The notes under the pieces: model-generated
What the model saw: the letters and a program-made list of their open reading frames with translations, nothing else
The model's database searches: none
Told to the model about the DNA's origin: nothing
Program-made: the position numbers and the translations under genes
Part shown: in pieces, positions 35,301-46,747 of the stretch
Numbering within the stretch: position 1 is the first letter of the stretch
Layout: every line of letters starts with the position of its first letter
Origin: Panicum virgatum
Lineage: Eukaryota; Streptophyta; Magnoliopsida; Poales; Poaceae
Assembly (NCBI RefSeq): GCF_016808335.1
Contig: NC_053146.1
Coordinates: 29,365,495-29,429,494, forward strand
DNA length: 64,000 nt
Direction of reading: 5' to 3'

Positions 35301-38157
35301 TTTCCAATTGCATGTATTCCATAGTCTTGCACACTAGTTGCATTTCAACCTCCTAATATGTTGTCATAAAGAATGTTAGCGTTTTGCTGGTTCATATAAC
35401 ATCTGTTCATCAGAACAAGTTAATTGTTAACCTTGATTGCAGTTTATTATTGTTTGTTCAGATCATTCTTGCTATCTCCTAGATTCTCCTATCATATTAA
35501 CATCATTCTCTTGAGTAATAAGCAATACAAATAAACAACATACTTTTGGACCAGACATAATAGGTCTAATTTTATCGAAAGTATAGCAACAGGACATGGA
35601 ATGATTGAGTGGGTTAAGGTTTCCTTGTATTAAAAGAACAGAAAATGTTTTCATCAGGAAGTCGACATATATTTCCAGATTTGCACTACAAAATAGAAAT
35701 TCATGATGGTAGAACTTCCTATGCAGAATTGTCAAAGATATGGACAGCTGTCAGATAACAATAAAGTTCCCATTGCTAAGGCATTACCCCCACGGTCATC
35801 TGGGAGGGGCCGAGGACGGGGAGAAGTAAGGTTTCAACCAAAAGATGTTAATGCAGAAACAGCTGCAAGACAGCGGGAGTGCAATATTCCAGATACATTG
35901 AAGACCTTCTATATACGATTTGTTAGGCTCAATGGGATTCTTTTCACGAGGACCAGGTATGTTCGAGTCGCTTACATGATTGAACTTGTTATTTTCAACC
36001 CTCTTGCCGTTGGTGTCAAGCGTATTAATAATTCTTCTTTGTTTTCTCCCTTTTCACAGTTTGGAAACATTTGGGGAGCTGTTTTCTTCAGTTAGCAATG
36101 ATTTGCAGATTCTTCTTTCATCTGGTCTTGAGGAGGAGCTTAATTTCGGTTCTGATGCTGCAGAAAATGCATTAGCTGTTGTTAGACTCACTGCTATCCT
36201 TATATTCACAGTGCATAATGTAAAGAAAGAACCCGATAGCCAGTCATATGCTGAAATTGTGCAACGCAGAGTACTGCTTCAAAGTGCGTTTACAGCAGCT
36301 TTTGAGTTTGTTGGACGAATTCTCAGAAGGTGTTCAGAGCTTCATGATGTTGCATCAAGTTTCTATCTGCCAGCCATTCTGGTCTACATCGAATGGCTGG
36401 CATCCCATCCAGAGTTGGCTGTTGATACAGAGATGGAGAAAAAACATGCAAATGCTAGATCTTTCTTCTGGAACCAGTGCATTGCATTTATGAATAAGCT
36501 GGTCCTCACAAACCTTGCAGCCATTGATGGTGATGACGATGAGGCTTGCTTTTCTAATATGAGCATGTATGAGGAAGGTGAAACTGGCAACAGGCTTGCC
36601 CTTTGGGAAGATCTTGAATTAAGAGGTTTTTTGCCATTAGTTCCTGCACATGTCATTTTGGATTTCTCTAGCAAACACACATTTGGAAATGTTGGAAGCA
36701 CCAAGGAGAAGAAGGCACGGGTTCAACGGATTTTTGCCGCAGGGAAGTCACTGCTAAACTTTGTTCAGGTTGATCAGTTGAGGATATATTTTGATCCATC
36801 TTCGAAGAAGTTTGTCATGGCCAAGAAACCTCCTGTTCCCAAAGTTAGTGCCCCTCTACATGAGTCTGCTGATGCGCTCAAAACAAATGCCATTGAAATG
36901 GAGCATGAAGCGGCTAGAAGAATTGATTCAGTTTCTGGTAATATGGGTGCACTTCAGTCGAAAGTACAGTTGTGTCCGGAAGGAGACGATGATGAAGAAA
37001 TTGTTTTCAAGCCTACAGCTTCCGAGAAGTTTCCAAAAGCTCCTTCTGAGCTGTCAGTTAATGGATACACCCATCCTGTACCAATGTCTGCGGCTGGTTG
37101 GCTAGCCAATGCTAGTTTAGTTTCTATTCAGAGCACTACATCAATGTCTGCTGCTGTTAATTATAACAGCACTGCATCTGTATCAGCTGCTGGTAATTAT
37201 AACATTAACCAGTCGCTTCCCATATCTTCGATCAGCTGGGCTGTCAATGGTGAGCAACAGGTGATTCCTAACATTGATCCAAGATTTGAACTCCTGCAGC
37301 CTGTTGAGGTGTCTGCTTCCAGCTGGATAAGCAATGGTGCACAGCATGTAGGTCGTCAGAACACAGTTTCAACTTTTCCAGATGTTGTCTCTGACCCACG
37401 GGTATCTGCATCAATGCTTCCATGTTTCAGTAGCCCTGATTATTCGAAGTTGCTCAGTGACAAAGAAATGTTCTTAATGAATGGATTGAAGAATGTGAAC
37501 ATAACTGGAAATGGTTATCTGGAGCAGAGATTGCAGGCTGGATTAAGTGGTTTACAGTCCATGGGGTATTCACCTCAGATTCCTGTTGAATGTGGTGGTA
37601 ACGTTACAAATTTAATACATAATCAGGTAAAAATTACTGGAGAGACTATCTCCTCTACACTTGATTCAGTTGTACCTTCAATGGCACCATCAGGTGGTGT
37701 ACCACTGAAATTCACTGAAGCACCACTAGCTGCTTCAAAGAACTCTGTTAGTCGTCCATCAAAGCCTGTTGGACCACCTCCAGGATTTAATCATGTTACC
37801 CCTAAGCGTCAAGATGATTCTGTTTCAGTTGAAAAATTGCAGAGCCCACAGGTTGATGATTACAGCTGGTTGGATGGCTATCAGCCATCAGTGGATCATG
37901 TCGACAATTTAAGAGCTGTTTATCCTGGTGTGAGTGCTAGCAGCACTGCATTCACCACTCCATTTCCCTTTCCTGGGAAACAGCAGATCTCTGGGGTACA
38001 CCCACAAGGGCCGATTGAGAGGACATGGCAAGATTTCCACCTTTTTGAGCCTGCAAAACAGAATATGTTCCAAAATTACCAGCAAAAAAATCAGCAAAGT
38101 GGTCAAATGGCTGAACAGCCAACAAATTCTATCTGGTCAAACAATTACCATGTGTGA
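32373..38157 (+). CDS. SMG7: SMG7, EST1-domain nonsense-mediated mRNA decay factor
   Basis: SMG7 binds phosphorylated UPF1 in the cytoplasm and sends premature-stop mRNAs to decay; in plants it also acts in meiotic exit. Coding exons are 32373-32450, 32772-33365, 33453-33575, 35727-35956 and 36060-38157. All junctions are GT-AG and the joined length is 3123 nt, 1040 residues, close to other plant SMG7 proteins. Residues about 60-180 form the EST1/14-3-3-like region (NELEYLLWQLHYKRIEDFR). Residues 190-265 are TPR-like (REYAAASSYYKEAASIYP, GNPHHQLAILASYSGNE). A basic GRGRGRG tract is at 291-297. EST1 DNA/RNA-binding-type sequence (FYIRFVRLNGILFTRT, SLETFGELFSSV) runs to about 520. A Ser-rich C-terminal half carries GPPPGF at 913-918. 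There is no PIN domain, which separates it from SMG5/6. The ATG at 32373 is chosen because it opens the exon-1 frame; Met-6 (32388) is an alternative. Confidence 0.92.
33890..34440 (+). repeat. Repeat in SMG7 intron 3, related to 61761-62440
   Basis: Within the 2151-bp intron 33576-35726 lies sequence homologous to the tandem repeat at 61.8-62.4 kb. Landmarks are TATATTTTGGACTCTATTGTTGTGATG (split form), TGTAGCAAAGCTTTA (about 34052) and AAGATGTTTCGGTGTCCGAAT (about 34113-34133). A diverged second unit begins near 34190 (AATAAAGCTGTACATTTTGAAATTCTGAGCATC-like, AAAGATGTTTTGGTGTCCAT). The rest of the intron is AT-rich with several long T-runs. Confidence 0.7.
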
Positions 38158-39830
38158 CTCAGTACTTGTACCAGAGTGATTGCTGGTAAATTAGCCATTA
38201 TACACGAGTTTTTATTATCTCAGTATTTGTTATGGCATGTTGTCTTTATCATTTCACTTTGTGCATTCTATTTTTGTGGACCATATTTTGGTCCTTATCT
38301 CTGAGGATGTTCTGTTCTTATTAATATTTGTTTTGTTTCATTTATTATGTAGGAGTTGCTGGGGATCGTTGGATTAAGTGGCACAGCTTGACCCCCTATT
38401 GAGTTCGGCCCATACCTGCAGCCCTCTCATAGTGTTAAATTTCTTTTGAGAATGGTATTCTTTGAAGCATGGCAATGGCTGCTGTTAGGTTTGGTACGTT
38501 TGATGCCTCAGTTCTATGCAGGTTATTTGGATGCGCATGCTTGCAATTTGTCTTCCTTTCTGTTTGTTCTTTTGAGATGTATTTAATGGGAGGTGGCTTA
38601 TATCATAAAAGTTCTTGAACTTTGAAGTATACTTCCTCAGTTGTTTTTCATTGGTTGATCGCTATTAGATTCAACTGTAATATGTGCCAGATTTTTCAAT
38701 CAATTTTATTTTAGTGCCAAAAGGAGTAATCATTACGTTGCTGTTATCAACAGTTCTTGTGGCATCTTATGCTGGAGAATTGTAGCCATTATAGGGATTT
38801 GTTCAGGAACTTGGTAATATTTATAAATTATATTGTTTAATCTTCCAATAGTTTATCTAAGTATGTGGTATGAGGAGAGGGGTTAAGAAAGAGACTGCAT
38901 TTACTTATGAAATTAGATCATAATTTGATAAGGTATACAGGAGGAAATAAGATGATAGTGATTCTAAAACGACTTGTATCTATTTAGTAATACACTGTAG
39001 GGCTAAAGGACTTCCTGCAATTGGATGGAATACTGTACTGAGTTTTTTTCCTAAAACAGTCATTTTTCTGAGTACAAGGCTTTACCTACGGCTTCTGCAT
39101 TCAATATTGTAACCTGCAAATTCGATCAGTGTGTTTTTTATTGTTCTGTCTCTTGGATAATTATTGTTTTGCAAATCTCTTTTATAGATCACCATTCGTC
39201 AAGAGCTACTCCAAATAAGGTCTGGGATGTTTGCATGTTGTGCTTATACATTGTTTGGTTGGTTTGCAATTTACAGGGAGTGCCACTGTCTTCTGGGCCC
39301 AAGAGGGAGTGGAGGATGATTGATCAATCAGATGGGGATGAGTTGTATGAGGTCTTAAATGTTCAGACACAAAGGTTTGTTGAAACAAATTCAAAATCCA
39401 GTGATTATAGGCACTCTGCACGGACCATATGCTTCATTTCTCATTGGACAAGTTAGCTACCACAAGAATGGCACAAGTGGATGGTTGATGCAGTGACTGA
39501 AAAAAGGCCATCAATTGTGGATGTCAGTTGCTGGTGCCGCTATGTGATCTATCTACGAATAAAAGTTTTCGAGGAACAACAAGCATGTGGCTTAGTTGTT
39601 TCTTAAGTATTCTTAAGTATGACTGCTGTTTCTTGTTATCGTGCTCCGTTCCATTTGGAAACAATGTATCGGTCGGCGATTTGCTAGTTGATGCAAAGTC
39701 GCAATTAAATGTTTGGAACAGTTTATCATGGTATTGTGTGACCTACAATTCCCTGAACTGTATGGACCAACCCTCAGTATTGCATAAATGTCTCTGGTTT
39801 GAGACTGTATCTTAAATGATTTCTATTGAT
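38158..39830 (+). other. SMG7: SMG7 3' UTR with candidate introns
   Basis: 28 bases after the stop a donor-like CTG|GTAAAT (38186) pairs with an acceptor-like ATGTAG (38352), a 167-bp candidate intron. The next segment (GAGTTGCTGGGGATCGTTGG onward) has mRNA-like composition. A second acceptor TTTGCAATTTACAG ends at 39276; its donor is probably one of two sites near 38490-38520. A possible polyadenylation signal AATAAA is near 39558. 3' UTR introns downstream of a stop are recognised as NMD triggers, and plant SMG7 transcripts are known to be NMD-regulated in this way. Confidence 0.55.
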
Positions 39831-39839
39831 CTTTGTCAA

Positions 39840-41748
39840 TGTGTCATTTTGGAGAACGAGCACCTGAACTGTGGTTATTGCTTGCCAGATTGAATTGGTC
39901 AGGATCATAAGAATTGCCAGATTGAAATGTGATTTATGCCTCTAATACCATGTGGAGCAGTCATTACGTTTCAAACATATTCTACACCCGGTTTCATATA
40001 TAGATGAAACTCCTATCTTGCATTAGAACTTCTATCGTTATGTTTGCTTGACTTGTCAGCCAACCAGCCAGCAGTATTGTTCTCTCATACTAAATCAGCA
40101 CCAGTTACTAGTCAGTCAACAGTATTGTTTTTTCATAACAAATCAGCACCAGCTATCAGCCACAGCTAATCGAACACAGCGTATACCATATAATCAAATT
40201 TGCTCATGTGGCATACTAAATGTGAATGGACCCCACATTGTGACTGACTTCAGTAGTCGACAAGCTGCACGTAAAATTGAGCTTCGAGCTTTATATAACC
40301 TTGCTGAGTTCCTCACTTGCTCGAGCTTCAAATGGCACTGTCAAAACTAACACTGTTATAGCGGAGAGCAATAGGTACAGAGAAAACTAGCCAAGATTCA
40401 TAAGGCCTAACCTTCATTTCCATTCTTAGGACCCTCCACTTGACTCCTTTTTCTTGGATTTGCCCAATCACTTCCTTTGGCCTCATTCGAGCTAGAAACT
40501 CGTACTGTGCATGCAACCTAGCCCTTCTAAACTCCTCCATATCAAGCTCCAGCTATCCTTGTGAACATGCACGGGAAGAAGGGCGGTGGGTAGATAACGT
40601 GGCCGTCAACTTGGGCGGGAAGAAGGGTGGTGCTGGCAGAGAGCTCTGCCTTGGCCTTCCTCGACTTGAGTGCGAAGGGAGTATTGGTCGGAGAAGATTA
40701 GGAATGCGAGGGAGCGGTGGCGTGGCTACAGGAAGATTGAGGCGAGGGTGGAGATGCGTCGAGTGTGGATGTGAATCTGCAGTGGAGCGTGGGGAGCAGT
40801 TCCACTCGACGTGAAATTGTCGATTCTTCCCGATTTGTGGGAGGAGGTGGTGCCGTTTCGCCTCTTTGGCAATGCTTCGGAGAGAATCTGGCGCGGAGCG
40901 ATGGGAGGGCTGCCAAAGAGGGCCCAAATCCCTGCTTATAGTGGAGCCAAAAAGGAAAACTACTCCCTTGCATAACAAATAAGTAATGTTTTTTAAATTA
41001 ACAAATTCAAACTTTAGCAAGTTTACTTTTTATGTACCTACTGAAAAGTATATCTTTGCAATGCTTTATAAATATTTTGTAATAAAAGCATTAGATAAAA
41101 CAGGATTTGGATGCCAATGCTCAGAGGTCACAGAATGAGTTATGACGAACGGCTGCAGGATGAATTGTTGGGTTTGGTTAAATCCATTTTAGTATTTTTA
41201 CCAATGCCTAATCTGCAAATGGGGGACACTCACTTTAGGCTCTACTGGCTTTTGAGATGTGTAAAAATCAAATGGTTCCAAATGTCAGAAGCTGGAAAAC
41301 ATATAGCAGGATGCTTGTCGCTTTTGGGATTCAATTAAGCACCGAGTTTGATGACTTCACCTGCCATGTGCGAAGGGTTATAATCTGGCGCGCGCATCCA
41401 CCTTTTTAGAATTTATGAGTCAGTGTGGGGCATGGCAAGGTGTCAAGTACGGAGTTGGAAGAAAGAAGTGGAAGAGTTATGATCCATAGTGGCTCCCAGT
41501 GAGATGAAATTGTTCGGAAAACACATGATTGCCTGCCTACGGGATTTTAGTTCAAACGCAGACATATTCCTGTTCATTAGCCTTATTGTTTGTGTGGGAG
41601 GGAACAAATCATAGAGCATTGTTTCATACTATCATTACTTGTTAGTTTACAACTGTAGTTTGGGAACATATAAAAGCCCATATTAAATCAAAGCTAGAAG
41701 AGAAAAGTCGTGTGAGTATGCACCAATGATTGTTTGACCTACTAGTTA
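39840..41748. other. Spacer; mostly unassigned
   Basis: No gene is firmly supported. The GC-rich stretch 40560-40930 on an otherwise AT-rich background, and the small minus-strand frame listed separately, are the only notable points. Confidence 0.35.
40328..40540 (-). CDS. Possible small protein or gene fragment, unknown
   Basis: The 70-codon minus-strand frame starts at an ATG and contains MEEFRRARLHAQYEFLAR and PKEVIGQIQEKGVKW. The residue mix is that of a real charged helical protein, and an in-frame stop lies just upstream of the ATG. A GC-rich region (40560-40930), suitable as a promoter or 5' exon, lies directly upstream. I do not recognise a family. It could be the end of a degraded gene rather than a working small gene. 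Confidence 0.25.
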   Translation of the reverse strand: MEEFRRARLHAQYEFLARMRPKEVIGQIQEKGVKWRVLRMEMKVRPYESWLVFSVPIALRYNSVSFDSAI

Positions 41749-41948
41749 GGTCAGTCTCAACTCAATGGGTTTTATGGAGAGTTCCATAGCATTAAATATC
41801 ATCAATTTTGCTGACATGACAAAAGAGAGAGAATGATGGAGTTTCATGAGATGTGAGGAGAGTTTCATCACCATGAAACATATCTGGCACAGTTACCTAG
41901 TTCTCAGTCTAAATAACTGTGTCATGAAACTATGCACTGAGACTGGCC
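41749..41948. mobile_element. Tourist-like MITE (PIF/Harbinger type)
   Basis: A 200-bp element with ends GGTCAGTCTCA and TGAGACTGGCC is flanked by perfect TTA duplications (41746-41748, 41949-41951). The subterminal sequence is also partly inverted (AATGGGTTTTATG near the left end, CATGAAACTATGCA near the right). TTA/TAA target choice and GG...CC ends fit PIF/Harbinger-derived MITEs, which are common near grass genes. No coding capacity. Confidence 0.85.
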
Positions 41949-42126
41949 TTAGGTGTTCAGTGATCCACGTTCCACCCATTGATTTGGTTTGCGTTAATGT
42001 CGATGTGCCTAACTTCTCATCGAGCTAGATTGCAGGCATGATATCACTCTTTTATAGGGGTTACCTTGCCCGAGATGGCTAAAGCTCTTGTGCAGTCTAG
42101 TGTAGTTGTGGCTCATGAGAAAATGT

Positions 42127-45100
42127 AACATCCCGTATTTTTACGGAATGTTATAAGTTCCAGAAATGCGAGTTTTTTTAAAAAAAAATCGCATGCATAT
42201 TATAATAGCTAGATACAATCTAAGGTCGGACTCATTGTCTACCCCAAAAGTCCTAGCAAATTAAAAAACAATTAAACATAAGGATTATAATTGCTAGTGT
42301 GCCACATTTGGAGTTATTAGGATATTATGAATTTCACCATGTTTCCAATTTATTTGAATGATCTTTGTTTGAAATTGTTTGGGAATTAATTTGAACCAAG
42401 CCATTCAAATTAATTCCAAGAGCCATCTAAACCCTGGCTAATATTGGGCCTAAACCCCAAACCAGACTGGCCCAACTTCCCTCTTTCGGACTGCTAATCT
42501 TTTCCCCCACCGGCCTGCTCAAGTTCGCCTCCCTTTTTGCCCCGATTTCGCCGCTCCGGCCCAACCCAGCGCACTGGCCCGCAAAGCGGCCCACACCCCC
42601 GCGCCAGCCTTTCGCCCCCTGCCAGGCCGCAAAGCAGGCGCTTTTTTCATTTTTATATTTTAAAAAACAAAATTTCAAAAATATATGCCAAATACTGAAA
42701 TTTTCAAAAATGGGTGCTTGTCGCCCCCCTAATGGGCGACAGGGTGCCTGTCGCCCATCCAGTGGGCGACATGACCTAAATGTAAAAAAAATTACATTTA
42801 GGTCCTGGCACCCAGGGCGCATTAAATAGTGAATTGTAAAATCGATATAAAATCATAGAAAAATAAAAAAAATACAAACTCAACTATTCTGGATTCTATG
42901 AAACAAGATCTACAACTTTTGTTACATAAAGTTTTACATTTGATCAATGTATCTTGCTCTATTTTAAATACTAGTTTAATGCACTTTTATTTAAATCTCA
43001 AGATCTATCCTTTGGATGCATGTCATCTTTGGCCAGAGTGTTGAATATGGTGAGCATAGGCTTGTACAAAATTGATAGGCCCAGAAAACATTTCTAGAAT
43101 AAGTTTTTAAATTAGATCTTGCAATATGTCTAGTTTAAATGAGTTATTTATCCATGCTGCTATACTGAGTATTAGAAACCATAACTTTTACAGTACCATT
43201 ATTTTATTTCCTAAGAGCTATTAAAAATGTTTGGTAAATTTTATATAAGCACAACTAGACCAAATGAATTATTTCAGATTTTTCTAGGTACAAGAACTAT
43301 TTTTCTTGATTTAGATACATTGATCAAATGAAAAACTTTATATAACAAGAGTTGTAGATATTATTTCATAGAATCCATAACAGTTGAGTTTGTATTTTTC
43401 TGATTTTTCTACGATTTTATATCTATTTTACAAATTCACTGTTTTAATGCATCCTGGGCGCCAGGACCTAAATTTAATTTTTTTTACATTTAGGTCATGT
43501 CGTCTGTCGCCCATTAGGAGGGCGACAGACACCTATTTTTGAAAATTTCCCTATTCGACATATATTTTTGAAATTTTGTTTTTTTTAAATATAAAAATGA
43601 AAAAAGGCGCAAAGCAGGCAGAACCGCACGTGCCCCGCCATTCCGGCCTACCTTGCCCTGCTTGCCGGCCTGCTCGCGCACGGCCCGAGTGCGGCCCGGG
43701 TATCACCGGCCTGCACTGCTCGACCGGGCGCCCGCCTTGAGCCACTGACGCCGCAGCCCCACACATTAGGTGCCCCTGTGCACCTTTCTCCTTCCCCGCC
43801 ACAACGCCGCTCTCCCGCTCGCCTCTGCTTCGCCGCCTGCGCTCTCGCTCGCCTTTTTTGCTTTTTGCCTGCACCGCATCGCGCCTCGCCCGCTCCGCGT
43901 CACGGCTCTCTGCCCTCGCTGCAGCCCTGTCGGCCACCAACGCGAAGCACCGCCTTGGCCGCTGCGCAACCCGGCCCGGACGTCGAGCCGCGACCGCGCC
44001 CAAAGCCTCCGAGCCCCGCCTATATAAGTTCGCTCGGCCGCCGCAACCCTAGGGCCCTTACGGTTTCCACCCTTGCCGCCGCCACCTCCAATTTGAGAGA
44101 GGGTGAGAAGAGGGAGGAATAGAGGAAGCCCCGCCGCCGAGAGAGGAGGAGGAATTGGAGAGGGAGAGGAGGCGGCAAGACCTGCCGCTGAGCAAGAGAA
44201 GACGAGAAGAAGGGGGGCACAACCGCTGTCGCGAAGCAAGGAGGGTGACGCCGCAGCCAAGCCAAGAACACGCTGCCGGAGCTCGCCGCCGACCTTTGCA
44301 GCTGATCGCCTTCGCCGACGCTGCCACGGACCGCCCTTTCACCGTTGCCAGCCTGCCGCGCACACCGCGACGCGTCCGCACGCACGCACCCACGCATGCA
44401 AAGGCCCAAGGGCGAGCCTTTCTGGCTCGCGCAGCTCCGCCGTAGTCATCCACGCACTCACGTGCCTCAGCCATCGTCGTCCCAAGCTTCGCCGCCAGGC
44501 GCTGCCGTTAAGCAGAGTTCCGCCGTAGCCCTCGCATGTCGCCGCCGCGCCCTGGTCGACCCTGTCGTCGTGAGCCACTGCCACGCCGTGGCCAAGAAAG
44601 GGAGCAACACGAGGAGGAAGGAGGGAGGAGCCTCGCCGCCGAAGATCGCCGCCGCCACCGGAGATGCCTGCCGCCGCCACCACCACGTCAGGGCACCAAG
44701 GGAGGAGGAGAAGAAACACCGCCGGAGTCGACCCCAAAGCTAGGCCCGCAACCCGTCCGCCTCGCCGAGCTCCGGCCAAGCTCCGCCGCCCGAAAGCGCC
44801 GGGGACTCTGGCTCGTCGCTGTGCACACGAACTCGGCCACGCCACACCCACATCACACGGGATTTTGACACGGCCACACCAGATCCCGCCTACCACTAAC
44901 ACGCGGGCCTTGTGTGTCAGTGCAGATAGGTGCCGCTGACCAGCAGGCCTGACCTGTCAGCCGCTGTCAGAAAGAGAGAGTAGAGGGAGGGCGGAAGTTA
45001 ATCGGGCCATGGCCAATTTACCTTTGAAACCGGCCCCTGTTTCCTTTCAACCCGAGCCGAAGCCATGTTGGGCTGCCGCACCTGAGCCGGTACACCTTTC

Positions 45101-46349
45101 CAGCCCGAGCCAAGCCGCTAGCTCACGGGCTAAATTGAGCCGGCCTATTAGTTTGAAGCCGAGCCAGCCCATCTCTGTTAGCCGAAACAAGCCGGTGACT
45201 TGGTCCAAGCCGAGCCGGCCTGTTCGCTTTTGGCCCATAAAACAACAGTCGCCCAAATCCTTTTCCTTTTTTCTCCAACTCTTATTGACGCCTAGGACCC
45301 ACACGTCAGCCTCTAGTGTGTGGCTGACAGGTGGGGCCACTGACCCGTGGGCCCCTCCGACCGCTGACTTAGTCAACATTGACTTGGTCAATGCTGACGT
45401 CAGCAATGGCCATGCTGATGTTACCACTGACAGGCCCCATGCTAATGTCAGCATGACACGTGGCGCGCCTAGAGGCTGCCACGTGTCGGCCTGTGGTGTT
45501 TCCTATTTTCCGAAAATCATTTATTATTTTTAGAAAGGATTTAAACTTCCAAAAATTCATAATAAATTCATTTTAGTTGATCTACGCGATAAAATAGGTG
45601 TTGATGTGATTTGGATCTTATTTGGATACTTTTTGTGCATATTTGCACTTTGGCCCCTGCATTTATATGTATTTTTGAATAGGACCTTGCTGCTAAGAAG
45701 ACAACAGACATCTCGGACGACCAGAAGACCCCGGAGACCCAGGAGGATTACGAAGATGCGTCAAGTTCATGCCCATCTTCGTTTTTGAAACCTATTAGGC
45801 ATCGCATGCTAGATCTGCTATTGCTTTTACATATTGTTGAGTGAACCTGCATAACATGTTCAATATACCTATTCCTTGACCACCTACTCCACCATTATAT
45901 GGTTAGGAGAATACGAGTGTGATATGAGATACTAGTTTCTGTGATGTTAGTCTTGGTGAGGATGGTGATCCACATATGAGGAGTTTGGTGACTAGGGTTT
46001 TAGCGGAGGCAAGTGAATTAGCTTGATCTTCGGATCAGGGGCTGGGGACTGTGTGTGTTGGGCGCACTCATACAGAGCACCTGTGGCGGTTGCAGGATAC
46101 CTTCGGGGAGGCGTTCCTTTGGGAACCATAGCGTTGTTTGGCGGGCAATACCTATAATGGGTGCCGATCGCGGACCGTGTTGGCGGATATGCACTTGGAT
46201 GGAGATACTCGCTTCAGCAACATAAGGACCGAGATAGTGGACCTGGAGACAGAACTATGTTAAACGTGGACGCCCCTTATCCTCTATGCGGGAGGATCCG
46301 GTCCGAGCTAGCAACGCGCGGCACCATACCTGTAGGAGAATAGGGTACC
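42127..46349 (+). mobile_element. Very long Ty3-type LTR, first part (interrupted)
   Basis: This starts TGTAACATCCCG (42127). It is AT-rich, then strongly GC-rich (43620-45350), then has a conserved LTR-type region with AACATAAGGACCGAGATAGTGG near 46218-46240. Composition and order parallel the solo LTR at 25256-28634. It contains the MULE-type element 42638-43608 and is cut at about 46350 by a copia element, resuming at 53414. The large proline/arginine-rich frames in the GC-rich part are composition artefacts. Confidence 0.6.
42638..43608. mobile_element. MULE-type foldback element with long terminal inverted repeats
   Basis: The 971-bp insertion is flanked by a 9-bp duplication GCAAAGCAG (42629-42637, 43609-43617). 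The left TIR (42638 to about 42954) and right TIR (about 43313 to 43608) are roughly 300-bp inverted copies with scattered differences, leaving a loop of about 360 bp without coding capacity. Near the tips each arm holds GTCGCCC/GGGCGAC hairpins (around 42729-42772 and 43502-43528). A 9-bp duplication and long TIRs fit Mutator-like elements; this is a non-autonomous member. Confidence 0.85.
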
Positions 46350-46732
46350 AGGGCTATAAAAGGAGGGGAGGGGGGGGGGGGTCCACAATCTATGCAGCCC
46401 TAGCCGCCCCCTTGTTGGCGCCCTCCTCCCTCTCTCTGTTGCTCTTCCTCCCGCGCATCAAGCCCTAGTTCGTTCTTGCGGATCTAGCAATCCGTAGAGC
46501 GAAGCTTCTTCCCGTACGTGTGAACTTTGTTGAGGTGCTGCGCTTGCTGCACAAGGATGAGCCATTTGTGAGGAGGTTCACGCAACTGCACTGTCGGCTT
46601 CCATCTGTACTACACCGGCGCACTACAGAAGTTCCGCAACCGCGCGTCTAGTGGTAATCCTTTGATCTATAACTGCAGTAATCCTAGTTTATGCGGTAGA
46701 AAATTTTATTTTTGCTACCCCATATTCCTACA
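46350..46732 (+). repeat. Truncated 5' LTR of the copia element
   Basis: It matches 53033-53413 of the 3' LTR, from AGGGCTATAAAAGGAGG (TATA box at about 46354-46360) to CCCCATATTCCTACA. The upstream about 950 bp of the LTR is absent and the flank is long-LTR DNA, so the 5' end was lost by deletion. Confidence 0.85.
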
Positions 46733-46734
46733 AC

Positions 46735-46747
46735 GGTATCAAGAGCC
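46735..46747 (+). other. Copia primer-binding site (tRNA-iMet type)
   Basis: CGGTATCAAGAGC lies 2 bases after the 5' LTR end. It resembles the usual TGGTATCAGAGC with one substitution and one extra A. Confidence 0.7.

Noticed and set aside
43551..44902. Many long Pro/Arg/Ala-rich frames on both strands in the GC-rich zone
   Set aside because: They overlap each other in several frames on both strands, lack any domain, and lie inside LTR-type DNA. High GC content alone removes stop codons there.
44880..45533. Plus-strand frame with repeated GAGCCRGCC and TGACNTGGTCAA-like phrases (45009-45533)
   Set aside because: Repeated short words and Ser/Pro/Lys composition look like LTR DNA with imperfect short repeats, not a protein gene; no domain was recognised.
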